DNA from: Eshraghiella sp045129695 | GTDB lineage: Bacteria > Bacillota > Clostridia > Lachnospirales > Lachnospiraceae | Reading direction: 5' to 3' | Length of the DNA stretch: 64,000 nucleotides | Assembly (NCBI GenBank): GCA_045129695.1 | Contig: JBGVJZ010000039.1 | Coordinates: forward strand, 1-64,000 | In this document: positions 41,690 to 50,792 of the stretch, piece after piece | Numbering within the stretch: the stretch's first letter is position 1 | Layout: each line of letters opens with the position of its first letter | Notes under the pieces: model-generated | What the model was told of the DNA's origin: nothing | The model's database searches: none | Seen by the model: only the letters and a program-made list of their open reading frames with translations | Program-made: the position numbers and the translations under genes

Positions 41690-42814
41690 ATGAACAAAAA
41701 AGAAATACTTGAAATTAAAAAATTATTTACCAACGATAAATGCTGTATTCAGCGAATCTGTGGATGCTATGTAGACGGCAACAAGAATAAAGTTATGACC
41801 TTTAAGGACGCTTTTCTCTCACTTCAGGACGAGGAGATTTTTAAATATTTTAAAATATTCCGTTCGACACTGTCCGGTACAATCGGCAAGAATATGCTGA
41901 ACATGGAATTTCCGTTAGAGACAGAGGCAGAGGGTGGCTCACAGGAATTCCTAATGCAGTTAAGAGACAGTCATCTTCAGGATGATGACCTTCTTGAAAT
42001 GTTTTATAACAAGATTATTGATAATTATTTATACGGCGAGAATTACCTGATACTGCTTATAGATGCTGCATATGATGTTCCGGGCAAGGCATCCGACGGA
42101 CTTGGCATGGACGATGCATCTGATTATGTATATGAGCATATTTTGTGCAGCATATGTCCTGTAAAATTATCCAAGGAGGGACTTTGCTACAATGCAGAGA
42201 CTAACATGATTGAGAACAGAGTACGCGACTGGCTCGTAGATGCACCTGCACATGGATTTCTCTTCCCTGCATTTAATGACCGCAATACTGATATACATAA
42301 TATCCTCTACTATTCCAAGAACAGTGAAGAGGTTCAGCCTGAATTTATCGATGGTGTACTTGGCTGCGTAACTCCACTTACCTGCAAGCTGCAGAAATCA
42401 ACCTTCTCAGAGATTATAGAAGAATCTCTTGGAGAGGACTGTAATTTCGAAACGGTAAAGGTCATTCATGAAAACCTCACTGCATATGTAGAAGAACACA
42501 AGGAAGAACCGGAGCCGGTTTCCTTCGGCAAGACAGAAGTCAAACGTGTCCTTGAAAACAGCGGTGTTTCCAATGAGAAAATAACAGAATTTGAGACCAA
42601 TTTCTCTGATACTGCCGGTGAAAAAGCTAATTTCATGGCTTCCAACGTTGTTAACAACCGTTCTTTTGAAATTAAAGCTCCTGATGTTGTTATCAAGGTA
42701 TCGCCTGACCGCACCGATTTAGTTGAGACAAGAATGATTGACGGAAGAACCTTCCTTCTAATAGAATTAACCGATAATATTGAGATTAACGGAATGAATG
42801 TAAAACCATTGTAA
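41690..42814 (+). CDS. DUF4317-family protein
   Basis: 374-residue cytosolic protein from ATG 41690 (GAAGGAG 9 nt upstream). Starts MNKKEILEIKKLFTND, with RICGCYVDGNKNKV, YGENYLILLIDAAYDVPG and a C-terminal segment VVIKVSPDRTDLVETRMIDGRT given here by its key words KVSPDR and LVETRMIDG. I recognise the DUF4317 family, common in Lachnospiraceae; its function is unknown. It is a single + strand gene with its own promoter, converging on trxA with a perfect shared terminator. Confidence 0.8.
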   Translation: MNKKEILEIKKLFTNDKCCIQRICGCYVDGNKNKVMTFKDAFLSLQDEEIFKYFKIFRSTLSGTIGKNMLNMEFPLETEAEGGSQEFLMQLRDSHLQDDDLLEMFYNKIIDNYLYGENYLILLIDAAYDVPGKASDGLGMDDASDYVYEHILCSICPVKLSKEGLCYNAETNMIENRVRDWLVDAPAHGFLFPAFNDRNTDIHNILYYSKNSEEVQPEFIDGVLGCVTPLTCKLQKSTFSEIIEESLGEDCNFETVKVIHENLTAYVEEHKEEPEPVSFGKTEVKRVLENSGVSNEKITEFETNFSDTAGEKANFMASNVVNNRSFEIKAPDVVIKVSPDRTDLVETRMIDGRTFLLIELTDNIEINGMNVKPL

Positions 42815-42830
42815 TACAGAATTATATCAA

Positions 42831-42870
42831 AAGGACCTGTTGCAAAACGAAAATTTTGCAACAGGTCCTT
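42831..42870. terminator. Bidirectional terminator, perfect 17-bp CTGTTGCAAAA hairpin
   Basis: AAGGACCTGTTGCAAAA (42831-42847) is the exact complement of 42854-42870, with a 6-nt loop. It lies between convergent DUF4317 and trxA genes and is the best copy of the recurring hairpin. Confidence 0.88.
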
Positions 42871-42887
42871 AAAGTTTTGAGAAATTT

Positions 42888-43190
42888 TTAATTTATCTTC
42901 TCCATCAATTCTGATTTCGATACTACTCCGACAATTCTCTCTGCCGGCTGTCCATCCTTGAATATCATAATTGTCGGAACACTTACTACTTTATATTCCA
43001 TTACGAGCCCGGCTGCCTTATCCACATCAACCTTATAAAAATTAATATCCGGAAGGCTCATAGCTGCAGAATCAAGTACAGGTGCCATCATTTTACATGG
43101 TCCGCACCATGATGCATAAAAATCCACTACACATGTTCCCTCTGATACAGCTGAGGCAAACTGCTCTTCATTAAGTTCTATTACTGCCAT
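42888..43190 (-). CDS. trxA: Thioredoxin
   Basis: 100-residue disulfide reductant with the active site WCGPCK (about 27-32), the cis-proline region SVPTIMIFKDGQ and FYKVDVDKA. Cytosolic, no signal. AAAGGATG precedes the ATG, and a TATAAT box lies about 35 bp upstream (43228-43223) without a clear -35. No thioredoxin reductase gene is next to it. Confidence 0.95.
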   Translation of the reverse strand: MAVIELNEEQFASAVSEGTCVVDFYASWCGPCKMMAPVLDSAAMSLPDINFYKVDVDKAAGLVMEYKVVSVPTIMIFKDGQPAERIVGVVSKSELMEKIN

Positions 43191-43253
43191 AGTACATCAT
43201 CCTTTCAGAAAAGTTTAATAATATTATACTCACATTTTTAAAAGGTATCCGAT

Positions 43254-45020
43254 TTAAGGTAATTTGTAAATTCTAAGGAAGTCACCATAATGCTTTTTAA
43301 ATGCAGGATCATCTGATTTAAGCTTACCGAGATAATCGTGGCTCTCCAAATCAGTCTGCTTAACCTGCAATACACTGATTGCAATATTGGAACAGTGGTC
43401 TGCAATTCTCTCATAGTTAGTAGTAATATCCGACAATACAAAACCAAGTTCAATTGTACACTTACCTTCTCTGAGTCGTCTTACATGACGTTCCTTAAGT
43501 TCACTGTTCATGCCATCAATAACCTCTTCCAATGGTTCAACCGTAAGTGCAAGGCCTCTGTCATTATTAATAAATGAATCAGTAGCCTCATCAATAATTC
43601 TCTTAACAGCCTCTGTAAATATCTGAAGCTCATTTTTGGCTTTCTCAGAGAATTCCATGTTCTTATCATGCATTTCTCTTGCTGCTTCTACAAGATTTAG
43701 TGAATGGTCAGACATTCTCTCAAGGTCACCGATTGTATGAAGAAGCTCTGAAACGGTTCTGGAATCCTCTTCACTAAGATTCTTAGTACTCAAGGTGACC
43801 AGATATATTCCGAGCTCATCCTCATACTGGTCAACAAGCTCTTCCATGTCAATGACCTCTTTCTCTTTAACCGGGTCATAATTATTCATCAAATCCATTG
43901 CGATAAAAATTGATTTTCTGACCGTCTCAGCCATATTATTGGCAGTCTTAATACACTGCTCAACCGCAAATGCAGGTCTTTCAAGGAAACGAGTGTCAAG
44001 AAGCTTGAACTCCTTATCCTTCGCAACAGTTGCAACAGCCACCTTCTTATCCCTTATTGTAAGGCAGGCAAGCTTCTCCAATACCTTAGAGAAAGGAAGC
44101 AATACTGATGTTGCAAGTACATTAAACACTGTATGAATTATCGCAATTCCTAACTCATTCGCCTGTCCGTCAAGGAATTCAAAATGAACAAATGCATTAA
44201 TTCCGTAGAACAATGCCATAAATACAATGGTTCCGATTACATTAAAATACAAATGAACGAATGCTGCACGTTTTGCATTCTTACTTGCACCGATACTTGA
44301 AATAAGTGCCGTTACACAGGTACCGATATTCTGTCCGAGAATAATAGGCACTGCACTCGAATATCCGATTGCTCCGGTGCTGCACAATGCCTGCAGAATA
44401 CCAACTGATGCAGATGAACTCTGAATAACCGCTGTAAGTATTGCACCTGCAAGTAATCCCAAAACAGGATTAGAGAATAAAGTAAAGAATTTGGTAAATG
44501 CAGGGCTGTCCTTCAATGGTGCAACCGCATCACTCATCATATCCATACCAAACATAAGAACTGCAAAGCTTACAAGAATAGTTCCTACATCCTTAAACTT
44601 GTCCTTCTTGGAAAATAACAGCATTGCCGCTCCGATAATTGCAAGAATCGGAGAAAATGAAGTCGGCTTTAACATCTGCACCCAGAAGCTTGAGCCTTCA
44701 ATTCCCGTCAAACTGAGAATCCATGAAGTAATAGTTGTTCCGATATTGGCACCAAAAATAATGCCCACTGCCTGTGACAGCTTCATAATTCCGGAGTTAA
44801 CAAAACCGACTACCATTACCGTAGTTGCAGATGATGACTGAATAACTGCCGTTACACCTGCACCAAGAACAACTCCTTTAAATTTATTAGATGTGAGTTT
44901 CTCAAGAATTCTCTCCATCTTACCGCCTGAAAGCTTAGCAAGACTGTCACTCATAACATGCATTCCGAAAAGGAACAGTGCAAGCCCTCCTATCATAGAT
45001 AATACATCAAAAAAATCCAT
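43254..45020 (-). CDS. Na/Pi cotransporter family protein with PhoU-like tail
   Basis: 588 residues from ATG 45020 (AAAGGA upstream). The first 350 residues form an NptA-type transporter with two inverted halves, each carrying a QSSSAT-like motif (AVIQSSSATTVMVVGF; AVIQSSSASVGILQAL) and GANIGTTIT / GQNIGTCVT. The C-terminal about 190 residues are a helical PhoU-like domain (MEELVDQYED, LHTIGDLERMSDHSLNL, TTNYERIADHCSNIA) that may sense phosphate state. It imports phosphate driven by sodium. Confidence 0.92.
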   Translation of the reverse strand: MDFFDVLSMIGGLALFLFGMHVMSDSLAKLSGGKMERILEKLTSNKFKGVVLGAGVTAVIQSSSATTVMVVGFVNSGIMKLSQAVGIIFGANIGTTITSWILSLTGIEGSSFWVQMLKPTSFSPILAIIGAAMLLFSKKDKFKDVGTILVSFAVLMFGMDMMSDAVAPLKDSPAFTKFFTLFSNPVLGLLAGAILTAVIQSSSASVGILQALCSTGAIGYSSAVPIILGQNIGTCVTALISSIGASKNAKRAAFVHLYFNVIGTIVFMALFYGINAFVHFEFLDGQANELGIAIIHTVFNVLATSVLLPFSKVLEKLACLTIRDKKVAVATVAKDKEFKLLDTRFLERPAFAVEQCIKTANNMAETVRKSIFIAMDLMNNYDPVKEKEVIDMEELVDQYEDELGIYLVTLSTKNLSEEDSRTVSELLHTIGDLERMSDHSLNLVEAAREMHDKNMEFSEKAKNELQIFTEAVKRIIDEATDSFINNDRGLALTVEPLEEVIDGMNSELKERHVRRLREGKCTIELGFVLSDITTNYERIADHCSNIAISVLQVKQTDLESHDYLGKLKSDDPAFKKHYGDFLRIYKLP

Positions 45021-45117
45021 TTCAATTCCTTTCTTATCTTCAAATGTTATCAAACAATTTTAATGATAACACAAAACTACTACAAAATGGAAGTCCTAAA
45101 AACAGAACATTTTATTA

Positions 45118-45654
45118 CTATTTCCCATCCCATTTTATATGTTTTTTAATTGTAGGTCCAATTATGCATACAAGCACAATTTTAATTATGTCAAATACAA
45201 CAAACGGCAGAACGCATACAAACAATGCCTGACAGAAATTTACATTCATCGTGTACATATACCACAGATTTCCCAGTATATAACATACAAGAACACCAAG
45301 ACAGTTTCCGATAACCGAAAATAATATTTTCCCTTTTCCAATCTTTATAAAAAGTCCTGCTGTCATTATCATTACAGGATAAGCAGCAAGATAACCGCCG
45401 GTAGGTCCTGTTATACATCCAAGGCCTCCCTGAAAGCCTGAAAATACCGGAAGCCCGACCGCACCGATAAGCAGATATAATAAACAGCATATCAGTCCTC
45501 TTTTCAAACCTGCCACGTAAGTAATTAACAACACCATAAACACTGAAAGCGTTACACCAATTCCACCCGGAAACGGTATTGTAATCGGAGAAATTACACA
45601 GAGCAACGCTGTGAACAGCCCCGTCAAAACAAGAGTTTTTACTTTAGTATTCAT
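45118..45654 (-). CDS. bioY: Biotin transporter BioY
   Basis: 178-residue substrate-binding membrane subunit of the biotin ECF transporter, about six helices. Family motifs: TVLSVFMVLL-like GVTLSVFMVLL, GLPVFSGFQGGLGCITGPTGGYL (shortened to FSGFQGG and GPTGGYL), and GNCLGVLVCY. It overlaps the MATE gene by 4 nt (ATGA), so they are coupled. There are no ECF energising genes here; a shared module elsewhere is likely. The biotin ligase gene is at 9591-10478. Confidence 0.93.
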   Translation of the reverse strand: MNTKVKTLVLTGLFTALLCVISPITIPFPGGIGVTLSVFMVLLITYVAGLKRGLICCLLYLLIGAVGLPVFSGFQGGLGCITGPTGGYLAAYPVMIMTAGLFIKIGKGKILFSVIGNCLGVLVCYILGNLWYMYTMNVNFCQALFVCVLPFVVFDIIKIVLVCIIGPTIKKHIKWDGK

Positions 45655-47018
45655 GCAGTACCTACTTCCTTTTTATCGAAACCATGTATCCAGTCTGATT
45701 TTATATAATAAATAAAAAATATAACCGAGCTGATGAACCATGTAATAGGGTATGCAATATATATAAGTCTGATATCATGACATATGTGCATCGCAATAGT
45801 AATATATGTAATTCTTAAAACACACCATATTGAAAGCATTATTACCATTGGTGACACCGCTTTACCGGCACCCCTGCATACTCCGGCAATACAGTGTGCA
45901 TATGCAAGAAACAAATAGAACAGAGACTCGGTTCTTCCCTGCAGCACCCCATACCCGATAACCTCAGTTTCTTTACTGAATGCCTTCATAAAGAATGGTA
46001 TAAAAATAAAAATTACTATCCCTACAATTTCTGCAAGAATAATCGAAGTAATAATTCCGAATTTTGCACCCTTTTTCACTCTGTCATACAATCCTGCACC
46101 GAGATTCTGACTTATAAAGGTTGCCATCGCCATTGAAAAACATGTTATGGGAAGGAAACCAAATCCTTCTATTTTGATATACGCTCCATATCCTGCAATC
46201 GCATCAGTTCCAAATGTATTAATATTGGTCTGAACAATGACATTTGCAAGACCGATAACTGAGTTCTGGACACCTGTCGGAAGTCCGTATCTTACTATCT
46301 CAATTAACATTGATTTATGAAAACGGATTTTTCTGAATTCAATTCTGTAAATCCGGTCTTTTCGAGTTAAGGAAATAATGCACAGAACAACACTTATTAC
46401 CTGTGCAATCGTTGTTGCCATTGCGGCTGCACCTACGCCAAAGCCACACACACCGATAAAAAGATAATCCAGTATAACATTAACTACGGAAGATATTATA
46501 AGAAATATCAGCGGTCTTCTGCTGTCTCCGACGGCATTCATAATTCCCGTAAAAATATTATACATAACTATTGCCAGTGCACCCACAAAATAATATCTGA
46601 AATATGTAATTGAATCCGGAAGAACATCCGGGTCAGTCTTCATCCATTTTAGGATTGTCGGAGTTGCAAAAATTCCAAAAAAAGTAAGTACTATACCGGC
46701 AACCAGTCCAAATGCAATATTGGTATGAATCGCTTTGGACATTCTGTCATATTCTTTTGCTCCAAAATACCTGGAGATGATGACCCCGGCTCCCATTGCC
46801 GTTCCTGTGAAAAAGCTGGTAATCAGAAAGATAAGATTTCCGGCAGAGCTTACCGCAGCAAGTGCTTCCTTGCCAAGAAACTGCCCTACTATCATTGAAT
46901 CGACAGAATTATATAGTGTCTGAAACAACTGACTTAAAAAAACCGGAATTGCAAATGCAATGATATGTTTTTTTGGATTTCCGACGGTCATATTTCTTGT
47001 ACCCTTTTTCTCTGACAT
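45651..47018 (-). CDS. MATE-family efflux transporter
   Basis: 455 residues, about 12 helices in two halves. N-terminal signature IIAFAIPVFLSQLFQTLYNSVDSMIVGQFLG (key words PVFLSQLFQ and SVDSMIVG) and the second-half repeat YGLPTGVQNSVIGLAN. It is of the NorM/DinF-like type in the MOP superfamily and would export drugs or metabolites using an ion gradient. It is co-transcribed with bioY. Its substrate is unknown. Confidence 0.9.
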   Translation of the reverse strand: MSEKKGTRNMTVGNPKKHIIAFAIPVFLSQLFQTLYNSVDSMIVGQFLGKEALAAVSSAGNLIFLITSFFTGTAMGAGVIISRYFGAKEYDRMSKAIHTNIAFGLVAGIVLTFFGIFATPTILKWMKTDPDVLPDSITYFRYYFVGALAIVMYNIFTGIMNAVGDSRRPLIFLIISSVVNVILDYLFIGVCGFGVGAAAMATTIAQVISVVLCIISLTRKDRIYRIEFRKIRFHKSMLIEIVRYGLPTGVQNSVIGLANVIVQTNINTFGTDAIAGYGAYIKIEGFGFLPITCFSMAMATFISQNLGAGLYDRVKKGAKFGIITSIILAEIVGIVIFIFIPFFMKAFSKETEVIGYGVLQGRTESLFYLFLAYAHCIAGVCRGAGKAVSPMVIMLSIWCVLRITYITIAMHICHDIRLIYIAYPITWFISSVIFFIYYIKSDWIHGFDKKEVGTA

Positions 47019-47053
47019 TCCTTATCTTCCTTTCATGTTTTTTACAATAAAAC

Positions 47054-47076
47054 TGCCGGACAACATCTGTCCGGCA
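47054..47076 (-). terminator. Terminator after DUF6465 gene
   Basis: TGCCGGACA and TGTCCGGCA form a perfect 9-bp stem with a 5-nt loop; on the - strand TTTTATT follows. Confidence 0.85.
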
Positions 47077-47105
47077 ATCTCATTTAAAATATGTACATCT
47101 CTTAA

Positions 47106-47483
47106 TTAAGCAAAAAGATCTACTCTTCCTACGTTATCATCATTAATAACATAGTATGCTGCATTCTCTTCCGGCTTAATATAGATTCTAAGGCTCTTGA
47201 TTGAAGAAGCTCTGTGTCCGCCTTCAACATAAGCAGCCTTTACACGTTCCTCAACATCTTTCTGTGAAACCTGGTTTCCTGAAAATTCAACATAAACTTC
47301 AACTTCTGCCTCTTTCTTAGCAGTAGTCTTCTTAGCAGGCTCCTTCTTAGCAGTTTCTTTCTTAGGTGCTGCCTTCTTGGTAGCTGCTTTCTTAGTTTCT
47401 TTCTTAACTTCTGCAGTCTCTACTGCTTCTACTGTCTCAACCTGAGCTGTCTCAACAACTGTTTCGTTTGCTTTTTTAGCCAT
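47106..47483 (-). CDS. DUF6465-family protein with Lys/Ala-rich N-terminus
   Basis: 125 residues from ATG 47483 (AAGGAGGG upstream). The first 60 residues are low-complexity K/A/E/T (histone H1-like, e.g. ATKKAAPKKETAKK), and the C-terminal 60 form a conserved domain: EFSGNQVSQKDVEERVKAAYV, IKSLRIYIKPEENAAYYV. I recognise DUF6465, known only from Clostridia. The basic tail could bind DNA or RNA; nothing shows this directly. Confidence 0.8.
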   Translation of the reverse strand: MAKKANETVVETAQVETVEAVETAEVKKETKKAATKKAAPKKETAKKEPAKKTTAKKEAEVEVYVEFSGNQVSQKDVEERVKAAYVEGGHRASSIKSLRIYIKPEENAAYYVINDDNVGRVDLFA

Positions 47484-47581
47484 GTTATTGCCCTCCTTAA
47501 ACACACAACATTTCCATATTATATTAAATTCTAAATACAAACGTTACTATAGTCCATAATTTAGAAAAATGCAAGAATAAT

Positions 47582-48253
47582 TTAAAAAATATTGATATCT
47601 TTTACAAAAACCATATTATTTTTTACGGAAAATTTAATATTCAGACCTGAAAAATACATTCCGTACACCCTTTCCTCATCATTATGATATGCCGGCCTCG
47701 GGTCATTGGAGAGTACTTTATATAATGCCGTCTGCTTATCCCCCGGAACAAGCTTTAAAAGCTTATCCGGTATATTCACCTTAAGGCCATAGTCTGCAAA
47801 CTGTTCAGAAAATCCTCCTTTTGCGTCAGGTATCGCATCAATATGAGGAAGGTAGGGTTTGATATCATATATTGGTGTATTATCCATTAAATCTGCACCT
47901 GCTACATGCAATACAGGTCCGACTCCCTCACGCAGCTCAATATAATCCAGTCTGACAACTGACAAGCCTATGGGATTAGGTCTGAATGGTGAGCGTGTAG
48001 CAAATACGCCCATTCTCGTATCGCCCCCAAGCCTCGGTGGTCTGACGGTAGGCGACCATTTATCCCTTTCTGACTTGCTGAATTTCCATAAAAGCCAGAT
48101 ATGTGAATATTCCGAAAGTCCTCTTACTGCATCCATATTACTATATTCCTTGTGAAAAATTATTTCCCCCATAAGCTCCGGTACCAGCCCGCTTTGTCTT
48201 GGAATACCAAATTTATCAGGAAAATCTGTTTTTATATAAGCAATTTCTTTCAT
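47582..48253 (-). CDS. trmO: tRNA (N6-threonylcarbamoyladenosine37-N6)-methyltransferase TrmO
   Basis: 223 residues. TsaA/UPF0066 fold: IAYIKTDFPDKFGIPRQSG, GLSEYSHIWLLWKFS, VRPPRLGGDTRMGVFATRSPFRPNPIGLS (key words RMGVFATRSPFRPNPIG), DLMDNTPIYDIKPYLP. It methylates t6A37 of threonine tRNA with S-adenosylmethionine. The C-terminal extension (about 165-223) is typical of TrmO. It is divergent from the zinc-ribbon gene. Confidence 0.92.
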   Translation of the reverse strand: MKEIAYIKTDFPDKFGIPRQSGLVPELMGEIIFHKEYSNMDAVRGLSEYSHIWLLWKFSKSERDKWSPTVRPPRLGGDTRMGVFATRSPFRPNPIGLSVVRLDYIELREGVGPVLHVAGADLMDNTPIYDIKPYLPHIDAIPDAKGGFSEQFADYGLKVNIPDKLLKLVPGDKQTALYKVLSNDPRPAYHNDEERVYGMYFSGLNIKFSVKNNMVFVKDINIF

Positions 48254-48308
48254 TATATAATCCGTCCGTTTTTATTTGTATTATAACATATTTTTCTATA
48301 TTTTCGTA

Positions 48309-48337
48309 TTTACATATTTTTTCTTTAATATTAAAAT
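48309..48337 (+). promoter_or_regulatory. Candidate promoter for zinc-ribbon/TPM cluster
   Basis: TTTACA (48309-48314), 17-bp spacer, TAAAAT (48332-48337), about 35 nt before the ATG. Confidence 0.5.
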
Positions 48338-48372
48338 AAAATATACAAAAAACTACAAGGAGGAGATATACC

Positions 48373-49974
48373 ATGTACCAATGCCGAAATTGCGGTGGCG
48401 GTCTTAAATTTGACATACCAACACAAAAACTAAAATGTACACATTGCGAGACACTGGTTGACCCATATTCTCTTGACGTTGATGCGGATAACGCAGGTGC
48501 TGATGAGCAATATTTCTATAACGTTACTGTTTTCACCTGTCCACATTGCGGTGGTGAAATTCTAAGCACGGAAACTTCCGCTGCTGAATTCTGCAGTTTC
48601 TGTGGTGCTTCAACAGTACTTAACAGTCGTATACGTCGTGAGCGCAGGCCCAACTATATTATTCCTTTTAGAATTACCAAAGATGAATGTAAGATAGCCT
48701 ATCATAAATTTATAGGAAGGTCATTTTTTGCCCCTGCCAAATTAAAAAATCCTGAATTCATAGACGGTTTCAGAGGCATTTATATGCCATACTGGACATA
48801 TTACATTACCCAGGAGGGACCCACCTGGCTTAAGGGAGAGGATTCCCACCGTTCCGGTGATTATATAATAACTGACCACTTTGACCTTCATTTTACCATT
48901 GACAGCTATTACAAAGGACTTTCCTATGATGCGTCCTCATCCTTTTATGATAGTATAAGTCAGGCCATTGCCCCTTTTGATGTCAAAGACATGCGTGCCT
49001 TCCATCCTGCAGTAATCAGTGGTTTCTATGCTGATACTGCTGATGTAGACGCATCCGTATATAAGGATGACGCACTTACCTATGCCAATGAATCCACCTG
49101 CGACGTTGTCAGGAAAGTCCGTGAATTTTCAGGCATCAGCATTACTATGCCAAATGCCCGTACACAGGGCTGTGAGGTTTTCAAAACACAGTGTCGTCAG
49201 ATTGACAATACCATGTTTCCGGTATGGTTCATGTCCTACAGAAGAGGTAACCGTGTTGCATATGCAACGGTAAATGGTCAGACAGGTAAAGTTGCCGCAG
49301 ATTTTCCTGTATCAATTTTTAAGTACATACTGTGCTCGCTTGCCATTTCCATACCGATATTTTTGTTATTTACACTTTTGTTTACATTTAAGGCAACCAC
49401 AACTCTTGGCATCACATGTGTTCTTTCATTAGTTTCAAGCATTATCTATGCCTCTGAAATTTCTTCCATAGCACGAAAGGATTCTTTTGTTGATGATAAA
49501 GGTGTTATGTTTAAACACAATAGGACAATCGACCCTGTCAAGGGAGGTACACATAATAAAAATGTTCTAAGGACTATATTTATAGTGGTCTTCTGTACAG
49601 TTGGCTCTATTATAATTGCTCCGTTTTTATTTGGAATAATATCCGAATTAAGCAGTTCCATGCGTTTATCACCGGTATTGGTTCTTATCACACTCGCCGG
49701 AACAATCATAGCTACTGTAACCGGAACCCGTTCAGCTAAGAAACGTGGTATGAAGGCCAAGGCACCCGGATTTGCATGCAGTCTTTCGACTCTTGCAGTA
49801 TCATTTTTAATTGCCATTATTAATCCGGTTTCCGATTTATATTACTATATAGTTGTATTTTTCGCACTTATAATGACTATCCTTCTTAACATAGGAATAA
49901 TAAGAAAATACAATGTACTTGCAACAAGAAAGCTTCCACAATTTTATAGAAGCGGAGGTGATGACCGTGCGTAA
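48373..49974 (+). CDS. Zinc-ribbon membrane protein, copy 1
   Basis: 533 residues from ATG 48373 (AAGGAGG upstream). The N-terminus has two zinc ribbons: CRNCGGGL...CTHCET (residues 4-27) and CPHCGGEI...CSFCGAST (about 57-80). A cytosolic domain follows with RRPNYIIPF, RSFFAPAKL, FRGIYMPYW, and YKGLSYDASSSFYD. The C-terminal 200 residues have about six helices, ending ATRKLPQFYRSGGDD. Unknown function, though similar proteins are sometimes labelled TFIIB-type zinc-ribbon proteins. It is paired with a TPM-domain gene whose start overlaps its stop, and the pair is duplicated at 50793-53019. Confidence 0.75.
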   Translation: MYQCRNCGGGLKFDIPTQKLKCTHCETLVDPYSLDVDADNAGADEQYFYNVTVFTCPHCGGEILSTETSAAEFCSFCGASTVLNSRIRRERRPNYIIPFRITKDECKIAYHKFIGRSFFAPAKLKNPEFIDGFRGIYMPYWTYYITQEGPTWLKGEDSHRSGDYIITDHFDLHFTIDSYYKGLSYDASSSFYDSISQAIAPFDVKDMRAFHPAVISGFYADTADVDASVYKDDALTYANESTCDVVRKVREFSGISITMPNARTQGCEVFKTQCRQIDNTMFPVWFMSYRRGNRVAYATVNGQTGKVAADFPVSIFKYILCSLAISIPIFLLFTLLFTFKATTTLGITCVLSLVSSIIYASEISSIARKDSFVDDKGVMFKHNRTIDPVKGGTHNKNVLRTIFIVVFCTVGSIIIAPFLFGIISELSSSMRLSPVLVLITLAGTIIATVTGTRSAKKRGMKAKAPGFACSLSTLAVSFLIAIINPVSDLYYYIVVFFALIMTILLNIGIIRKYNVLATRKLPQFYRSGGDDRA

Positions 49975-50758
49975 ACCTGTAAACTTTATTACCCGACTTG
50001 TTCTTATATGTGCAATAATATTGGGGATAATTCTATGCAGCAGCACACAGTGTTATGCTGATGAAGAATACGAAAACCCTAACAATGGCTTCGAAGCACT
50101 GATATATGATTATGCCGGTCTGTTATCTTCTTCCGAGGAAACAGAGCTTATTGAGGACATGAAGCCAATTACCCAATACGGTAATGTAGCTTTTGTATCT
50201 GTTGATGATAATCCTACATACTCAACCGCATCATACGCCAAGGAACTGTGCTATGATTTGTTTGGCGTAACAAGCGGCACGGTTTTTCTCATTGATATGG
50301 ATTTGCGTGTAATTTATATCTACAGCACCGGAAGAATCTACGAGACAGTTGACACAGGTTATGCTAATACCATTACGGACAACGTATATGAATATGCATC
50401 CGATGGGGATTATTATCGATGTGCCAGCAATGCATACCGGCAGATTTATCAGGTCCTCCGTGGCGGAAAAATTCCTCAACCGATGAAGTATATATGTAAC
50501 GCTTTACTTGCTTTAATTATCGGTTTTATAGTTACATTTTTTATTGTTAAGTCTGCTTCCAGAAAACGCAGGCCCAAAGATGCAGAAGTCCTTAGTGCAA
50601 TATTTTCAAAATGTAATGTTATGGAACCATATGCGCAGTTCACTTACCAAAGTTCGCAATACTCACCTAGCAGCAGCTCCTCCGGAGGCGGGGGTGGCGG
50701 CGGTGGCGGTGGCGGCGGCGGTGGCGGCGGCGGTGGCGGCGGTGGCCACAGCTTCTAA
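49967..50758 (+). CDS. TPM-domain membrane protein with 21-Gly C-terminal tail, copy 1
   Basis: About 263 residues. GTG 49967 lies 8 nt after GGAGG; the ATG at 49961 is only 2 nt from it. Signal peptide (about 3-30: FITRLVLICAIILGIILCSS), then a TPM fold (VYDYAGLLSSSEETELIEDM-like IYDYAGLLSSSEE, FVSVDD, YSTASYAKELCYDLFG, YIYSTGRIY). A helix (about 180-205) follows, then a short cytosolic linker, S-rich tract and 21 consecutive glycines ending in HSF (50684-50746). TPM proteins are membrane-associated chaperone or phosphatase-like. The start overlaps the zinc-ribbon gene. Confidence 0.78.
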   Translation: MRKPVNFITRLVLICAIILGIILCSSTQCYADEEYENPNNGFEALIYDYAGLLSSSEETELIEDMKPITQYGNVAFVSVDDNPTYSTASYAKELCYDLFGVTSGTVFLIDMDLRVIYIYSTGRIYETVDTGYANTITDNVYEYASDGDYYRCASNAYRQIYQVLRGGKIPQPMKYICNALLALIIGFIVTFFIVKSASRKRRPKDAEVLSAIFSKCNVMEPYAQFTYQSSQYSPSSSSSGGGGGGGGGGGGGGGGGGGGGHSF

Positions 50759-50792
50759 TCCCCACACCAATTTATAATTCAGGAGAAAAGAA

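Noticed and set aside
50684..50746. GGC/GGT repeat as a possible CRISPR-like or microsatellite array.
   Set aside because: It is inside a coding frame with mixed glycine codons and no spacers. No CRISPR array was seen in the window.
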